Assembly: GCF_954871325.1 (NCBI RefSeq)
Contig: NC_088777.1
Location: 4,156,509-4,220,508, forward strand
DNA: 64,000 nucleotides
Direction of reading: 5' to 3'
From: Gordionus sp. m RMFG-2023
Taxonomy: Eukaryota; Nematomorpha; Gordioida; Chordodea; Parachordodidae
Under the pieces are notes generated by a model. It saw only the letters and a list, made by a program, of their open reading frames with translations. It did no database searches and was not told where the DNA came from. The position numbers and the translations under genes are program-made. Positions 10,730-24,233 of the stretch are shown in pieces. Numbering within the stretch: position 1 is the stretch's first letter; each line of letters begins with the position of its first letter.

Positions 10730-13700
10730 GAAAATTATCAAAATTACATTGGGAGATATAAAAATGAAAAATTATTCTAACTTGAATCAGCTTCCAAAAC
10801 TAATAAAATTATACAGATTATCGATTAGAATTTAAAATTTATCGTTACCTTTAATACACACAATAATTACAACAAGAATTGATAAAAAGGCAAAAAATTT
10901 ATTTATTGCAATAAAAAAAAATTATAAAAAATATTTTATATTTTATAGGCAGTATGGTAATATAAAAGATTAAGTATTTTAATTAATATAATTAGATATA
11001 ACCTTAAATCAAATTAATAACTGATTTTAGATTTATGCATGGCCTTTCATTATGAGGTCAAAAAAAGTTAATAAATTTTAACTATTTTAAACGTAGATAA
11101 TATATTTTAAAATCGGATAAACTAAACGCGTGGATTATAAAATTTTATAATATAATAATCAAGGTTGTCTATATTGTAAGAAAAAAATTACTTTAATAGG
11201 AAAAAATAAAAGAAAAATTTTAATTAATAAGCTTATATTCATCGATATAGCTAGCAATTCAAAAATAATAATTGATTGTTTTATAAAGGTTTTATAAAAT
11301 TCATAAACCAACCTTTAGATTATATAAGTTAAAAGTCGTAAATTAGAAAGTATCAAGGTCTTTCATGAGTCATAGATCCCTGATCTATAATTTTGGTAAG
11401 AATTTAGATGAAGGAAATTGACCAGTTCAATAGAAATCATGAATCAATTGTGATAATCTGTGGTCGCTATCTCTCCTAGATTCCATGGCATCCTTCTTAT
11501 TTTAAAGTTGTTTTTTTACATATGTTATATACTTTTTTTTGGAAATAAGTTTATTATTTAAAAAAAATAATAATTTAATAAATATGTCTAATCAATAAAG
11601 GTTCTCAGTGAATAATGTAATAAATAATATATTTGATAAAAATATATATATAAACATCTATAAGAAAATAAAATTATTATAAAAGATTTAAAAAATATTA
11701 CAATGATTAACTAAGCTTATAACACGTTACTTTAAAAAAAAACTAGGGATAACGGTAGAGCATTCCTTTTTAAAATTTAAAATTTTATGTAAAAATTTAT
11801 TTATAATTTAATTGATTATAAACTTTAAATTTAATTTTAAAATTTACATTCCTAAATCTGCTTTATGAATTATAAATCTTATTTATCATGTAATTAAAAG
11901 AGCCAATAGAGATAAACATGAAATAATTTTGAGGCACCTGATAATAACTTTATTAAGAAAATAATATCCCAAAATTAATATATCCCTCAAATACCTATTG
12001 GCAAGCTGCTTTAGCTTAAAATAATTTCTAAAGTTATTTTTCGTAATTTTAATAAAATTATTATCTACTTTTTTAAATAAAGAATGATTCACACCTAAAT
12101 TTTTGAGATTGGTAAATTTCTCGGTTTTAAACTTAATTAATTAATCCTACAACATCAGAACTCCGGTGTTAATATAGTGAATTATTTTATTAATAAAAAG
12201 TAGTAATATTATATATATTTTGCATTTTTAGTATATTTTTATATATTTAAATTTTGAAATGTTAATTTTATTGATATAAAATGATATATAAAATATAAAT
12301 TTTGTTATAAAGTAGAGTTAAATGTGGCGAGATATGTCCTGATTAGGCTTAATTTTGATACATATTTGCTTTTATGATGATAAAATTCTTTTGAACTAGA
12401 CACCTTATTTTGTTTGTTATAAATATAATAAGCTCGTCTTTTTTAAGAAAGTAATTAAAAGTCATCGATTAAAAGTCATCGAAAAATTTTTGTTTTGGAT
12501 GTTTTAATTGTTCATAATTTTTGTTTTAATAGGGAGAAAATTTAATAGTAAATAATATAAATTATAGAATAAAAAAGTTATTCTGGTTGTTATTTAATTA
12601 TTATACACTTCTATTTATTTTTATAAAAAGGAGCATATCTGTTTGTTAGTTTATGGTCTAATAAAATTTATTATATTCATAATTAAATAAATATTACAAA
12701 GATGCTTTACCGAAGTGACACGTCCATGTCCATCCTGATTGTCACTTTTATATCCCAGTTATTTTTTTTTTAATATTTCTTAAAAATATATACTTGATTT
12801 TTATTTATAATATTCATTCAAATTTTAAAAATATTTAGATTTTAAACATAACATTAACTTAATGGTCATCCCAAATCGTCCAAGCTCATAAGGTTATAAG
12901 TTATTAATTTATTAATCGAGCTTGCTATATATTTTAAGAAAATGCATATTTCTTGTAAATTACAAATTTTATCAGTCTGCTTACTATTTATAATTTTATT
13001 TTAAACTCTGTAGTGTAAAATATTTTTGTTTATGAAAAACTAATGAACTCTCAATTTACTTAAATTTATAATCACTGATATATTTTTTTATAACCTATAT
13101 TAGAGGAAATAACTTTCATGTAATCCTTACCGCTATATGCTGTAAAAGTATATGTTAAGTCACAAAATCAATTAAATGCAATATATTTGAATCGACAGGG
13201 AAAAGTTCATTTCCTAATAATTAAAATAATACTTAATCGATATTTGAAAGGAACCGGGAATTGCATTAAAAGAACATTTGACACAATACCAAAATTTTTG
13301 AATATTTTGGAAATAAATTGAAAAAATTACACTTATGCCAATATTATTGTGGGTACAATCATATAGGATGAGCTTGTTGTATAATAAATAATATTTATAT
13401 AATTTTTGCTTAATTTTTTATTTTGATATGTGTAATCTATATTTAAAAAAATAAATGAGTGGCATGCTTAAAATCTTGCCTCTAACTTTTAGCTGCTTAG
13501 CAGATACTATAAAAAACCCCATTGTTTAGTAAACAGTCGAAAAAGAAAATAACCAAGCTTAGTTTTTAAAAGGTAGATAATACGCGATACATTTTTTGTG
13601 AAATAGCGTTAGCATTAGTCGTTACTTTCAAAAGTGTCGTTTAACAACACTGTCAAATAGGAAATATACAACATTTTTTAAAAAATATAAAACATTTTAT

Positions 13701-13810
13701 ATAAATCATAGATCAACATTCAAATTCTAGTAAATAAAATTTTTTTGACATTGTACTATCGTAGTTTTAATTTCATTATTTTATTTCATTATTTATATAT
13801 TTATATCCGA
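10730..13810 (+). repeat. Dispersed non-coding repeat, copy A (blocks X-W-Y-Z)
   Basis: A long non-coding repeat defined by matches elsewhere in the window. Block X (about 10,730-11,260; e.g. TTGAATCAGCTTCC) matches 40,450-41,000 and 45,420-45,900. The middle part (to about 12,120; e.g. TTTTTCGTAATTTTAAT) matches 41,030-41,870. Block Y (about 12,150-12,330) matches 42,280-42,400 and 49,990-50,050. Block Z (about 12,370-13,800; e.g. ATTATTGTGGGTAC) matches 50,060-51,380 and, inverted, 46,300-47,150. There is no coding content. It could be the remains of a large element whose genes are lost, or a local amplicon. Confidence 0.7.
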
Positions 13811-13823
13811 AAACATCATAATT

Positions 13824-14190
13824 ATGAATATATATCTAAATTTACAAACACAATATTTGTCATTCCAAACAGTGAAGTACCAAGTTAAAACTAATCAAAT
13901 TTATGAGCGTTTTAATTATCAAAAGGTGGAACAAGCGGTAAATGAATCGATGATAAATTTTATAGTGGTAAATGAATCGATGATAAATTTTATAGTAAGG
14001 TTAAAATCACTTGGAAAAACTTGTGAATATGAGGCAAATTAAAGTGTGATGCTTATAGATAGATTTGTAGTAGGCGTACAGATTAATAGCCTAGTTATAA
14101 AATTATCAATTGAAAATTTAACATGGGATAAAGCAACCAATATAACTATAACCAATGAAAACACACAAATAAGTTAATAAAAAATTATGT
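13824..14190 (+). pseudogene. gag: Gypsy gag relic (second lineage)
   Basis: The open part (13,824-14,042) encodes YERFNYQKVEQAVNESM, then LKSLGKTCEYEAN. After a stop it continues with LIDRFVVGVQINSLVIKLS and LTWDKATNI. This order (Q/E-x-V-x-x-F, then LxxLxxxCxY, then DRxVxG, then LT..KA) is typical of gag capsid in metazoan gypsy elements. A 30-bp block at 13,938-13,967 is repeated in frame at 13,968-13,997, duplicating VNESMINFIV. Stops beyond 14,042 show it is dead. Confidence 0.7.
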
Positions 14191-14224
14191 AATAGTAAAT
14201 GTAATTAAAAATTATGAAATGCAA

Positions 14225-14350
14225 AAAGGACGTAAGTATGAGTGTTGTGGCAAAGACATTTAGATTAAAATTTATATTGTTACACAAGCAATTAAGAAAA
14301 ATAATGCTAAAAAATTTTTTTATTGCAAATACAAATAGTGTGCAGAATAT
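14225..14350 (+). pseudogene. Possible nucleocapsid zinc-knuckle relic
   Basis: The frame starting GRKYECCGKDI at about 14,228 carries a C-x-C-G block and a later FYCKYK block. This resembles a decayed pair of CCHC knuckles at the expected place between gag and RT. Stops interrupt it. The evidence is weak on its own and relies on position. Confidence 0.4.
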
Positions 14351-14549
14351 AATTGATATAGATAATTTAAAAAATTATTTAAATATTTTAACAGGTAATT
14401 CATCATATAAACACAATTGATAAAATTAATTTATAAAAATTTATCCATTTTAAAGAAAAAATAACTTTAAAAATGCGATAATGGTTCTTCAAGGCAGTTC
14501 GGTAGTTAGCGTGAAATGACAAAACTTTCAGTAAATAGTCTCGTATAAA

Positions 14550-15080
14550 TAGGATGGGACTATTGGAATTTTTGGGGATCTTCTAAAGACAATAAACAGT
14601 GAATCTTAAACTGAACAATATCATTTATCAAGAATTGATGAAATAGCAGCCATTAGTGGAGGAGCACATTTTACTGCTCTCGATTTATCCAACGCCTAGC
14701 ATCAAATTAATTTGGACGAAGATTCTAATAGATACGTGATGATCAACATCTCCAAATATATTATGAAATTGCTTTAGTTCCTGGCAATTTCAACATGCCA
14801 TTAATTCACTACTAAGTCTACCAGGAATAGAAGTTAACTTGGATGATAAATAGCAATTGAGCTAATCTTGAACATCAAAACAATTTGCCTAAGGTATACA
14901 ATTATAAGATACAACGGAAATTAACATTTTATTAATGTGTATTAAAACATCACATGATATACTATTCAATCCCAGAGTGTAAAGAATCTTCAGAATTGAA
15001 ATGCAATTCTTTAACATGATAAAGGCCTGATGTGCCGTTGGATAAAGTAAGACGTCGTTCATAGGTATATTCAATTATTT
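14550..15080 (+). pseudogene. pol: Gypsy reverse transcriptase relic (second lineage)
   Basis: One frame reads GDLLKTINSES-stop-TEQYHLSRIDEI, then SGGAHFTALDLSNA-stop-HQINLDED and RYVMINI. These are the RT blocks normally seen as GDxKxTxN, YPLPxIDE, SGGxxFxxLDLSxA, and LDEESxxY. Later pieces (about 14,790-14,850) recall the region leading to the catalytic xDD motif but are frameshifted. The ORF on the opposite strand at 14,889-15,074 is a shadow. Nothing of RNase H or integrase was found. Confidence 0.75.
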
Positions 15081-16131
15081 TATCTATATATTATGTATAT
15101 ATTTAAAATACCAGAAAACTAAATAATTAATTATATCTTTATTTTGCCAATTTTGCTATTAAATGATAAATTATAAAAATTATAAAATGTTGATTTAAAT
15201 TTGAATTGAACATCTAATGCTAAATCTGGAGGTTCAGGCAATATTAAATAATGAGTTGGCTATTTTTAAAAATTCAATCGGGCCATTTATCATTACTAAT
15301 AATTACTTAAAGATCAATCGGGCCATTTATCAATACTAATAATTACTTAAAGATTATCATTATTTATTTCTTTTATTTTACCAAAATGAAAAGAAATGAT
15401 GATGTTGACGCTTATTACTTCACTTAAATTAGATGTATATATATATTTATAATGTCTCAACAAATTTTTTTGTGTTTTCTTACTTATTTTTGGGTTTACT
15501 AAGATACTATGATAACTTTATTATTTTTTAACATAATTTTTAGTTAAGAGCTTTGCTGAGAATCTTACTAACAACCTCTTATATCTTTCTTCTTTTGTTT
15601 ATTTCCTTAGTTTATGTTGGCATTAGATAGCATGCTCATCTCCATTCTTTAACTGTGTATATTATATATTCTTAATATGAATTTATTTCTTATATTTAGG
15701 TTTTTCATTATTATTAGGCATAAAATTTGATATTTCTGAAGATAATCGGTCCCCTTAATATTATATAATATATATGCTTATATTACCACCTATAGTTTGA
15801 CTAAGATTAGAGTTAGAGATTAATCCTAAAACAAAAGCATTTTATTTAAAATCTTTACAAAGATATGTAGAAGATAAAATTAATATTTAATACCCCAAAT
15901 TTAAATAGTTATTTAGATGTTTGTAGCATTGTCAGATAAAAAAAACTACATTATGTAATTTTATGCTGGATTTTCGTAAAAATAATTTTGATACAAATGA
16001 ATATTATCATGTGAAACATGAATATATAAAGGAAGGCATTAATAAAAGGGTTTGAACTGAAACTACATACGTAATTCCGCAACCAAATTCTACACTTTCT
16101 ATGCAAATGATTATAAAATTAATATTGGACT
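15081..16131. other. AT-rich non-coding DNA with a 40-bp tandem duplication
   Basis: Two adjacent near-identical 40-bp units lie at 15,274-15,313 and 15,314-15,353 (each containing TCAATCGGGCCATTTATCA). Otherwise nothing was recognised. Confidence 0.5.
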
Positions 16132-16139
16132 ATCAAAAT

Positions 16140-16867
16140 CGGGGTTGGCAAGTCAATCAATTGACTGGTCAAATTCAGTCAAAAGGTCAAATACTCTTAA
16201 AAATCTGGAAAAAATTTAAAAATATGCTTGAAACAAGAAAAAATTGATATAAATATATGTGATCGCGTGATTTGCTAATTTATTGGGCTCATATTATCAA
16301 GGGCAACATTTTATTAGTAGTGAAATTTTATTATGATTACAAGAATTATGCTTTTTACAAAGTCGTGATGATCAAAATATTTCAAGTGATATCATGAATT
16401 TTAGAAGTAAAAGAGGCGGGCGTGTTTAATAACAAATAATGTGGTAAGAAGTAATTTTCATGACAATCAGATTCTGGCCTCAAGTCAGTTGAATAAATTT
16501 TGCTAACCATGCCCATTTATAAAAGTGGAATTTTACTAAAAATACGAAATTATTATACTTTTTCTTCAGAAAGATATTGGTCGATTTAAGTTAATATTCG
16601 TACAAAGACAGAAATCGATTGAAGAACGAGACAATTAAAAAATTGACTAAAAAATATTAAAGAAATGATAATATTAACTATGAACCAGAATAAGACTCTT
16701 CCACGGAAAGCTAAACATTAGTTATTGAATAACAATGAATTTAAAAAATATTATAAAATTAATATTATAGATTTGAGGTTAATGTCTTAAAAATAATTTG
16801 TGTATATTTGACAGGTACATTAGTCAATTGACCTAATCGTATTTGAACTGTCGAATACACAACCCTG
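16140..16867. mobile_element. hAT-like non-autonomous DNA transposon, 728 bp
   Basis: The left end reads CGGGGTTGGCAAGTCAA; the reverse complement of the right end reads CAGGGTTGTGTATTCGA, a short imperfect inverted repeat of the CAGGGxTG hAT type. The flanks ATCAAAAT (16,132-16,139) and GTCAAAAT (16,868-16,875) agree at 7 of 8 bases, the 8-bp target duplication typical of hAT. Subterminal GTCAATTGAC-like motifs occur at both ends. No transposase could be read inside. Confidence 0.7.
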
Positions 16868-16875
16868 GTCAAAAT

Positions 16876-17235
16876 AAAATACACCAACATTATTTGAGTA
16901 CAAATATATTTATAAAGGATTCAAATTATAAATTAACAAATTAAAAAACAATCTTATCATCTATGTCTTCCACGTATTAAACTTGTCTGATAAGTAAATC
17001 ATTTAAACACTGTTAAGGAATTTAACTCATTCAGCAGCAAGTAAAGAATCAGTAAAAAAAATTTCTTTTTGGAATCTATTCCTGATCTCCTTAATTCTTT
17101 AAAAATGAGTATTTGGTAAATTAAAAATGAGCCATAAATTATTTTATAAGTTTACAGACAAAATCAAAGATCACTGATAATATTATAAGATTTTAATATT
17201 TCACCACAGATTCTAAATTAAAACATATTTCCTAA
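16876..17235. other. AT-rich non-coding DNA, nothing recognised
   Basis: Short stretch between the hAT-like element and the LINE relic, with no recognisable content. Confidence 0.4.
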
Positions 17236-17239
17236 ACTA

Positions 17240-17541
17240 GCAAGAAATTGCTAGCAAGGGTATAGAAATAATTGGAATGGTAATGCGACGAATTAGACTA
17301 AGATGGTTTGGGCATGTGGAACGTATGACAAAAGATGACTGGGCAAAGAGATGTACAATGATGAAAGTAGGAGGATCAAGAATGAAGACGAGGTGGACAA
17401 ATGTGATAACGGCGGATATGAGAAGCATATCTTACAAATATTGATGCTCAGGACCGTCAAAAATGAAAAAAAAATCAGAGGGAAAACTGGCCTATCCAGG
17501 TAAACCTGGAAATCACCATAAAACGAAGAAGAAGAAGAACA
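17240..17541 (+). pseudogene. LINE 3' end relic (C-terminus of the RT ORF plus tail)
   Basis: An open stretch from about 17,250 to TGA at 17,442 encodes MRRIRLRWFGHVERM, then DDWAKRC and RMKTRWTNVI. This is the conserved C-terminal tail (RxRLRWxGHVxRM...) of the RT protein of several animal non-LTR retrotransposons. A short untranslated region and a GAA-rich simple tail (17,523-17,541) follow, the usual 3' end of a LINE. Being cut off 5' fits the truncation typical of target-primed reverse transcription. The window's reverse-strand ORF here (17,237-17,428) is a shadow. Confidence 0.8.
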
Positions 17542-20500
17542 AGATAGTAACCCTAGCTAACATTTGGTCTTTATATTTACTTCTAGTTTTTTATCGTATC
17601 CTAAACAAATTAAAATGAGTAGATTTTAGTTATCATATCTAAGCTATTCTTAATCTATCCATATTTTCTAATTTAGCAGGCCAAATCAGACAATATTTAA
17701 AAAAGTGAAAACTGTAAAACAAAATGAAATTAAACTTTCACTTTATTTCACCACGATAAATAGTACTAAAATACAAACTTTTTGTTTGAATCCCTCATCC
17801 CTTTCCTCAAACCGTAAATAATAACTTGAATAAAAAATTTTAATCAACATTAAAGCAAAATATATTATTATATGATGAATTAATAATTAATAAACCCAAA
17901 ATCCAGGATTAAAAATTTTTTCTAATCATTACAATAAATTAACCCCAAATTTAATCAATTTTATTTAAAGTTTTAATAATTATCATCTTCTGGTTATGTT
18001 CATATTGATTCCTTTATTAAATAAAATATATTGTAAATATAACGGTATAGTAAATTCCTTTATCAGTAGAATATATTATAAATATAATTTTATATTGTAA
18101 ATATAAAAGTATAGTAAAGTGCTTTGAATTTAATTTTTTAAAAGTTTAAAAAAAATTAATGTTATTTTGAATTTTTTGTAAAATATTAAAATTTTTATGT
18201 CCACCACATTATTAAATATTAAACAATTATTATAAAAATGTTTTAAATATTGAAAACAAAAAACAATTATGTTTTAAAATTTATGTTTTAATAATTAATA
18301 TTTTACACGTAAATTATTAATTTATATATTTTTTTAATAATAGGTTCAAAATAAATTAAATTTAAAAAAAATTTACCCTAGATTTTAAAAAAAGTACGTT
18401 TCGGGGTTATGGTTCGGGAAAATTTCAGGATTTAAAGAGTTCTGGTTAGGGTCTGGGTTTCAAAGCCCTCTTTAATAGACTATTTTTTTAAATATCAGCA
18501 TCAATATATTATTGTTTTAATAAAATTAGCAACCAATTTTTAATAATTAGAACCCATTTCAAACAAATAAATCATATTTAAATGATTATCTTGATACATT
18601 TTATATGACTTATTTTAAATAAATAATTATTATTCATGTCGCATTAAATCGTTTTATTATTAAGAATTCTTTCCTTTCGTCAAAAAAAATGATGAAAAAT
18701 CATTTATTATTTTTTCATATATTGAAATCTTTTCTTTAACTGTAATCTCAAATTTTCCCCAAATAAATATGTATATTATTTATTTAATAGTTATACCGTT
18801 ATGCTGTAATATATATGGTTTATTGTCTAAAATAATTCATTATTAATGACAATGGACCATAAAAAATTGAACCTATTCTATAGTTTCTAATATAAGTAAA
18901 AATTGAGACTAAAAATTAATAAATACATTCAAAATAAAGTTATATAAATTTTTAATATATACCTATCCCACGGAATATTTCAGTTGCTCCTAAAGATTGA
19001 AGTATAAAATATAATATTTGCTTTAATAAATTATTAGAAAGGCATCGTGAGTGTAATTGAAGGATTTTTAATATAATCTCCTTAACGATTTTTTTTAAAC
19101 TCAAATTTAAATTGCGTCACATTGTTTTAAGGCTTAAGAAATCAATTATATTAAACTAAATATAATTATACCTATATTTATTATTAAGGTGTTATTTACA
19201 CTTTCTGTTATATCTGATAAATATATTTAAATAAAATCATTTTAAAATTTACACAAATATTTTTGGTAAAACAAAAAAAAAGATTTATTATCTATTTATT
19301 TAGAAATTAATTAATATATTTCAAAGAAACTATTACCTAGTTGATTGGCTATCACAACTTTAATATAATTTTATAAAATAAATAATATATATAACATATG
19401 TATAAATAACATTGTAAGAAATGGTTAAGTAATTTAGGTAATTCGACATAGCTTCTGATCTATTTTTGGCAATAAAGTTCAATTTGATATAATTTCAAAC
19501 AAACGTGTGAGATATAGAATTACACCTACGAAACTAAAAGAAAATAAAATGGAGTATAAAATAGATAAATCACAGATCTGATTTTTGTCATTGGGAATGC
19601 CTAAATTAAGTTTAAATATTCTGGTTAAAATAAAAATTTATGCTGATAAAACAAAATCAAAAAATTAAAAACTTTTACACAAATATGATAAAACTAAATC
19701 AGTCTATGACTAAATAAAAATTATTTTTGAAATAAAATGGACATAAATTTTGCAAAATATATTTTACATTATTAGCCATTTATTATAGTTTTTAATAAGT
19801 ATAAATTTAAGGAATTTTTCCTTTATAAAATTTTTTAAACTATAATTAGATATAAAATCTCTATCAATTCAGGAAAATATTATTGCTGCTGCTTAATAAA
19901 TTTAATTTCTATATTATAAAAAAGGGGCATATATCGTTTTAATATCTTTCAAAACACACGTCTAACTTTTAGAATATTAATAAACATAGATAATAAAAAA
20001 ATATTCATTTAAAATGGTTTTAAAATATTTAGCAACAAGAATCGATCTATAAATTAAAGGTATGCCATGTCTATATAATACATTATCAACGAGATTTATT
20101 GGCGTTCAAGTGCGGATTTTTATTATTAATAAATGGTAGCATTATATTTATTGAAAAACAAGGATATAAACGGAAGAAATTACGGAAATTGGTTTTTTAC
20201 ACAAATAGATCTATATAAGTAAGGTTATAATTTTTATAATATTATATCATTCCTTAAGATATTTTGTGTCTTAAAACTAGATAAATAATCATTATTTTAC
20301 TAAATTAAAACGAAACTTTTATATTGTTTTTTAATTATGAAAGATAAAATTAAAATAATTTTTTTTACTTATTATATATTTAACTTATATATATATTCAA
20401 AAAATTTTTAAAAATATTTATATACAAAAAAGGTCATTGATGAGAACTAAAAGTTCCCCAAAACATGAATAATAATTATATTTTAACTAGGCTAATGTAA

Positions 20501-22765
20501 TAGCTCCGATTTTATGCTTATATTTATTTTTTAAATTCAAAGGTCCCCTAGACATTTGTCAAGATAAGAGATGACGATAGGTAACAAAAAAAATTTTTTT
20601 TTGGTTATATCAACCTAATTCCAATTTGAAATTTTGGGAAAGGAAGAGACGCATTTGAAATCCCAACTTAAGAATTACCTATGAACATGTATACAATTCA
20701 TGAAACTATTTTTTATAAAAAGATATAACTAAAATTTTAAATTTTTGATTTATGTTTTAAAACTGTGGGTAGAACAGCTTATAATAAGTTTAAAGATTTT
20801 ATCAAGTAGATGAGGTCGAATTTAAAAGATAATTATAAATTTGGAAAAATTAATAATGTATAATAAAAATAATCCATAGCCATAAATGAGAATTAAAAAG
20901 TCAATGACTGGCCGATTTATATTAAAAGAGCGTTGACTAATGTTTTATTAGTGCATTGACTAGCTAAATATATAATATTTAATTTTATACAATATATATA
21001 CTTACCGAATTTATTAATTTCTGTAAAAACATATATATATAGTATCACTTTTACAAATAGGATACATAATATTCGAAGATAATTATTAGTATTCGATGGG
21101 AATCATTAACAAGGGATGAGGTGTTACCTTAACTACTAAATTATAACTAATATATTATTAAATTTTAATAGTAACTGCAACTTAGTATAGTATTGGATAG
21201 TATAATCACGTTAAATTATAAAGTATAGATAAATTTTTGAAATCTTTTATATACTACACCAGTTTTTAAAATACACCAACTATATCCACCTATTCAGGGT
21301 AGAAAATCTTCGTTAATCATTAAACTTAATAAAATAGTATCTTACCTGGATTAAACATATTTCTTGTTATTGATACTAAATAAGGTGAAAATTAGTTAAC
21401 ATTAAGTGTGAATTAGGATGCATGTAAATTTATGAAACTATATTTTACTAAATTAATATTTATAAATTTTAATTGTTTACTGCAAGTAAAAAAAATTGTA
21501 TTAGGCAATCACAAAAGGGCCTATTTCCAAATGTGCATTAGACACCCTTGCATTTATTTGTGAGGAGGCCAAAGATATTTAAAGAATAATATTATAATCT
21601 AAACCTAAAGAAAAATAAACTATATATTTTACTCTTCGGTGCATTTTCTTGAACTATTTATTATTATTCCATAGAATTAAATTCTCGATAATTTTATACC
21701 TAGGTTAAGAATGAGGCTTTCATTACTCCATTCCATTTCTGATATTTTAAATGTTTTATTTAAAAAAAAAAATCAATATTTTAATTTACTTATTCCGATC
21801 CACAAATCTGTACCTAAAAATTATTAAACGATAGATATATATACAACCTTTTTTGTTAATTTAAAAATTATAACTAACGTGGCGCAATAAGTGTTTATAA
21901 TTCATATCAAAACATGATACACCCTTGGTTATTATTATATTTCATATTTAAAGTATTAAATTATAGTTAAGCGATATAATTCACAAGGAAAAGCCTTCTG
22001 ATTAATGGTAAAACTTTATAAATTTACTAATTAAAACTTCATTATAATTTGATGTAATATCATCACGAACTTCAAGATCACATGTTAAAACACGATTCAA
22101 TTAATATCATTCTTTTTCATTAAAACAACTTATAAGGTTAAGATGTTAAAATATTTCACTATTATTTTTTTCTAATGAGAAGAAATATAATTCCTTCTTT
22201 AATAAATATATGCATAAAAGGTAAAATATTTTATTTAATTATTATTTTTTGGGAATATATTTAACAATTATATATTAATATTCATCATAAACAAATAAGA
22301 GATGATATATATTAGATGTCTGCAAAATCCTACCCTATATTCAGCCGTTCTGATTTTTCATACAAATTGTTGGCCGGCTTTAAATATATTTGCCAGGACA
22401 GCCCGTTATTTTTCTTTAAAAAATTTGCGTATGGAACCTGCTCACTAAATTTTTACAAGTCCATTCCATACCCGTTAAATTTTTTTTATACGAATTTTTA
22501 ACCATCGCATTTTTAATATCTTTATTCAATTTTTGCCCAATGTCAATTTAGAACCATTATATATCTCCTCTGTGGTAACCTATTTCTACAATAAATCTTT
22601 TGTGTTTTGTATCTAATTGTGCATTTTTAATTGTAATGCATCAATATTTTGTGAATTTAAGAGATTATTTATAGATTTATTAATTTAGTTAGACAGCTCT
22701 CAAATTGCAAAGAAATAAGGATATTGTAACTAATTTTAAATATTATTTTGAAAAGTAAAAAATTA
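17542..22765. other. About 5 kb of AT-rich DNA without identifiable genes
   Basis: No gene could be supported. About 17,790-18,475 holds a G-rich subterminal-like block (GGTTCGGG, TTAGGGTCTGGGTTT at 18,400-18,470) resembling the ends of the 610-bp element at 25,466 but without a clear partner end. The stretch around 21,640-21,830 weakly resembles 38,390-38,560 (shared TATACCTAGG, AATTTACTTAT). The 61-codon ORF at 22,316 has no recognisable motif. Confidence 0.4.
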
Positions 22766-22994
22766 GAACTTTGAGGGCCGGGCTTGTTTATTAAAATTTA
22801 AAAAAAAATCGGAGGTTTGCGAGACTATGCATGAATTGCCCGACCTGGCCTGGCACATTAAAAATTTTGCCCAGCTAGGCTCGTTATTTAAAAAAACTTT
22901 CCGGGCTGGATAGTTTTATTTTATATGAATTTTCCTGGACCAAGCTTTTTAGCTTATGGATTGGCCGAGTTTTGCACATTTCTAATATGCATAA
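22766..22994. repeat. G+C-richer island with GGCCGGG/CCTGGCC motifs
   Basis: Repeated short motifs (GGGCCGGGCTTG, CGACCTGGCCTGGC, CCGGGCTGGAT) contrast with the surrounding AT-rich DNA. Such motif clusters are common at ends of small DNA transposons, but no inverted ends or target duplication were found. Confidence 0.35.
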
Positions 22995-23690
22995 ATAAAT
23001 TATCAAGTAAAGATTAGCTTTAAATGGTGATATAATATACTTTCGATGTAATAGTCCATTTTATTTATATATTCTATAATTAGTGTTAAATATTTTTTTG
23101 TAAAGTAGTAATTTAAAACCTACCGTTTAAATGTACGATAGTAAGGGTGTTTGCTATAATTTTAAAAAAATATGGCGTAAATATGATATACAATTAATTT
23201 AAAATCTTTGATAAAAATTTTAAATTTTAGGGAATAAATTCAACAAAAAATATATAAGCTTGTAAATCTTTAAACCATTTATTTTTATGCTATCTCCATC
23301 TATAAATTTAATAAATTGGATAATGTAAATTTTAATACGTTTATTTAATAAATTACTTTCTTTTATGCAAGTGATATTGTCTAAATAATAATTTTTTAAT
23401 TGTTTTATTTATATCAAACTTTATAAAATGAAGGAACTTACTGGAATTATCGCGACTACAAATTATGAGCTTTCGCACTTAATAGGTTTTTTATATGAAT
23501 TTAAAAGTATCAAACATAAAATAAATTAATATTGATATATAAAAATCATTAATATTTTTAATAATAAATTAAATATATAGTTAATAAAAACTAAATAATG
23601 TAAAAAATTATTTAAAAACTACAAAAGCCGGTGAAAGATATATTAATTAAATTTCGTCTGTTTTTACGTAATATTTAATCGATCAAGGGC

Positions 23691-23738
23691 AGAAAGAAAG
23701 AAAAGAAAGAAAAAAAAGAAAGAAAGAAAGAAAGAAAT
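23691..23738 (+). repeat. GAAA microsatellite
   Basis: Imperfect run of about ten AGAA units; not seen at the matching place in the right arm. Confidence 0.9.
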
Positions 23739-24233
23739 GCTATAATATTCTACTGGTAAACTATTTTTAATTTTTATAGATATTAATGGCAATTTGAAAC
23801 ATTTCTTTTTAAAATATTCAGCCTGACCAGGGTAAATTTAGTTCAACCCAACTAAGGTATATTTACTTAAACTACAACCCAGCCCATGTATCCGGGCTTG
23901 GTTTAGGACAAGGCCTGCAGGTTTCTGATAATTATATTAAAATTAATCTATTCAATTGTTAGATTAGATTAAATTCTATTACCTTATATTATTAAATATA
24001 TTTAAATACTCATAACTTCATAGAGGTATTGGACTTTTAAATTATTCTTTGAAATTTCCGAGTTAAAATAATATATCTTATAAGGTTAACAAGTTTTTAT
24101 TTTTCTGAAAAATATCAGCTATTGTTTTATTCATATGTAATAAAATAATAATTTTTTGAAATTATGTTTTTTTATTTTATATAAAATTAGCAGCTCTTTT
24201 TTTTAAATAAAAATTCTATTATTAATATATATA

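Larger units (their letters stand above)
13820..15080 (+). mobile_element. Ancient Ty3/gypsy relic of a second lineage
   Basis: Gag, zinc-knuckle and RT fragments occur in the correct order, heavily decayed. RT resembles the SGGKYFSKLDLS type rather than the lineage of the three other gypsy copies in the window. No LTRs or target duplication could be found. Confidence 0.7.

Noticed and set aside
22316-22501. 61-codon ORF as a gene
   Set aside because: No motif, no conserved partner, and length expected by chance.
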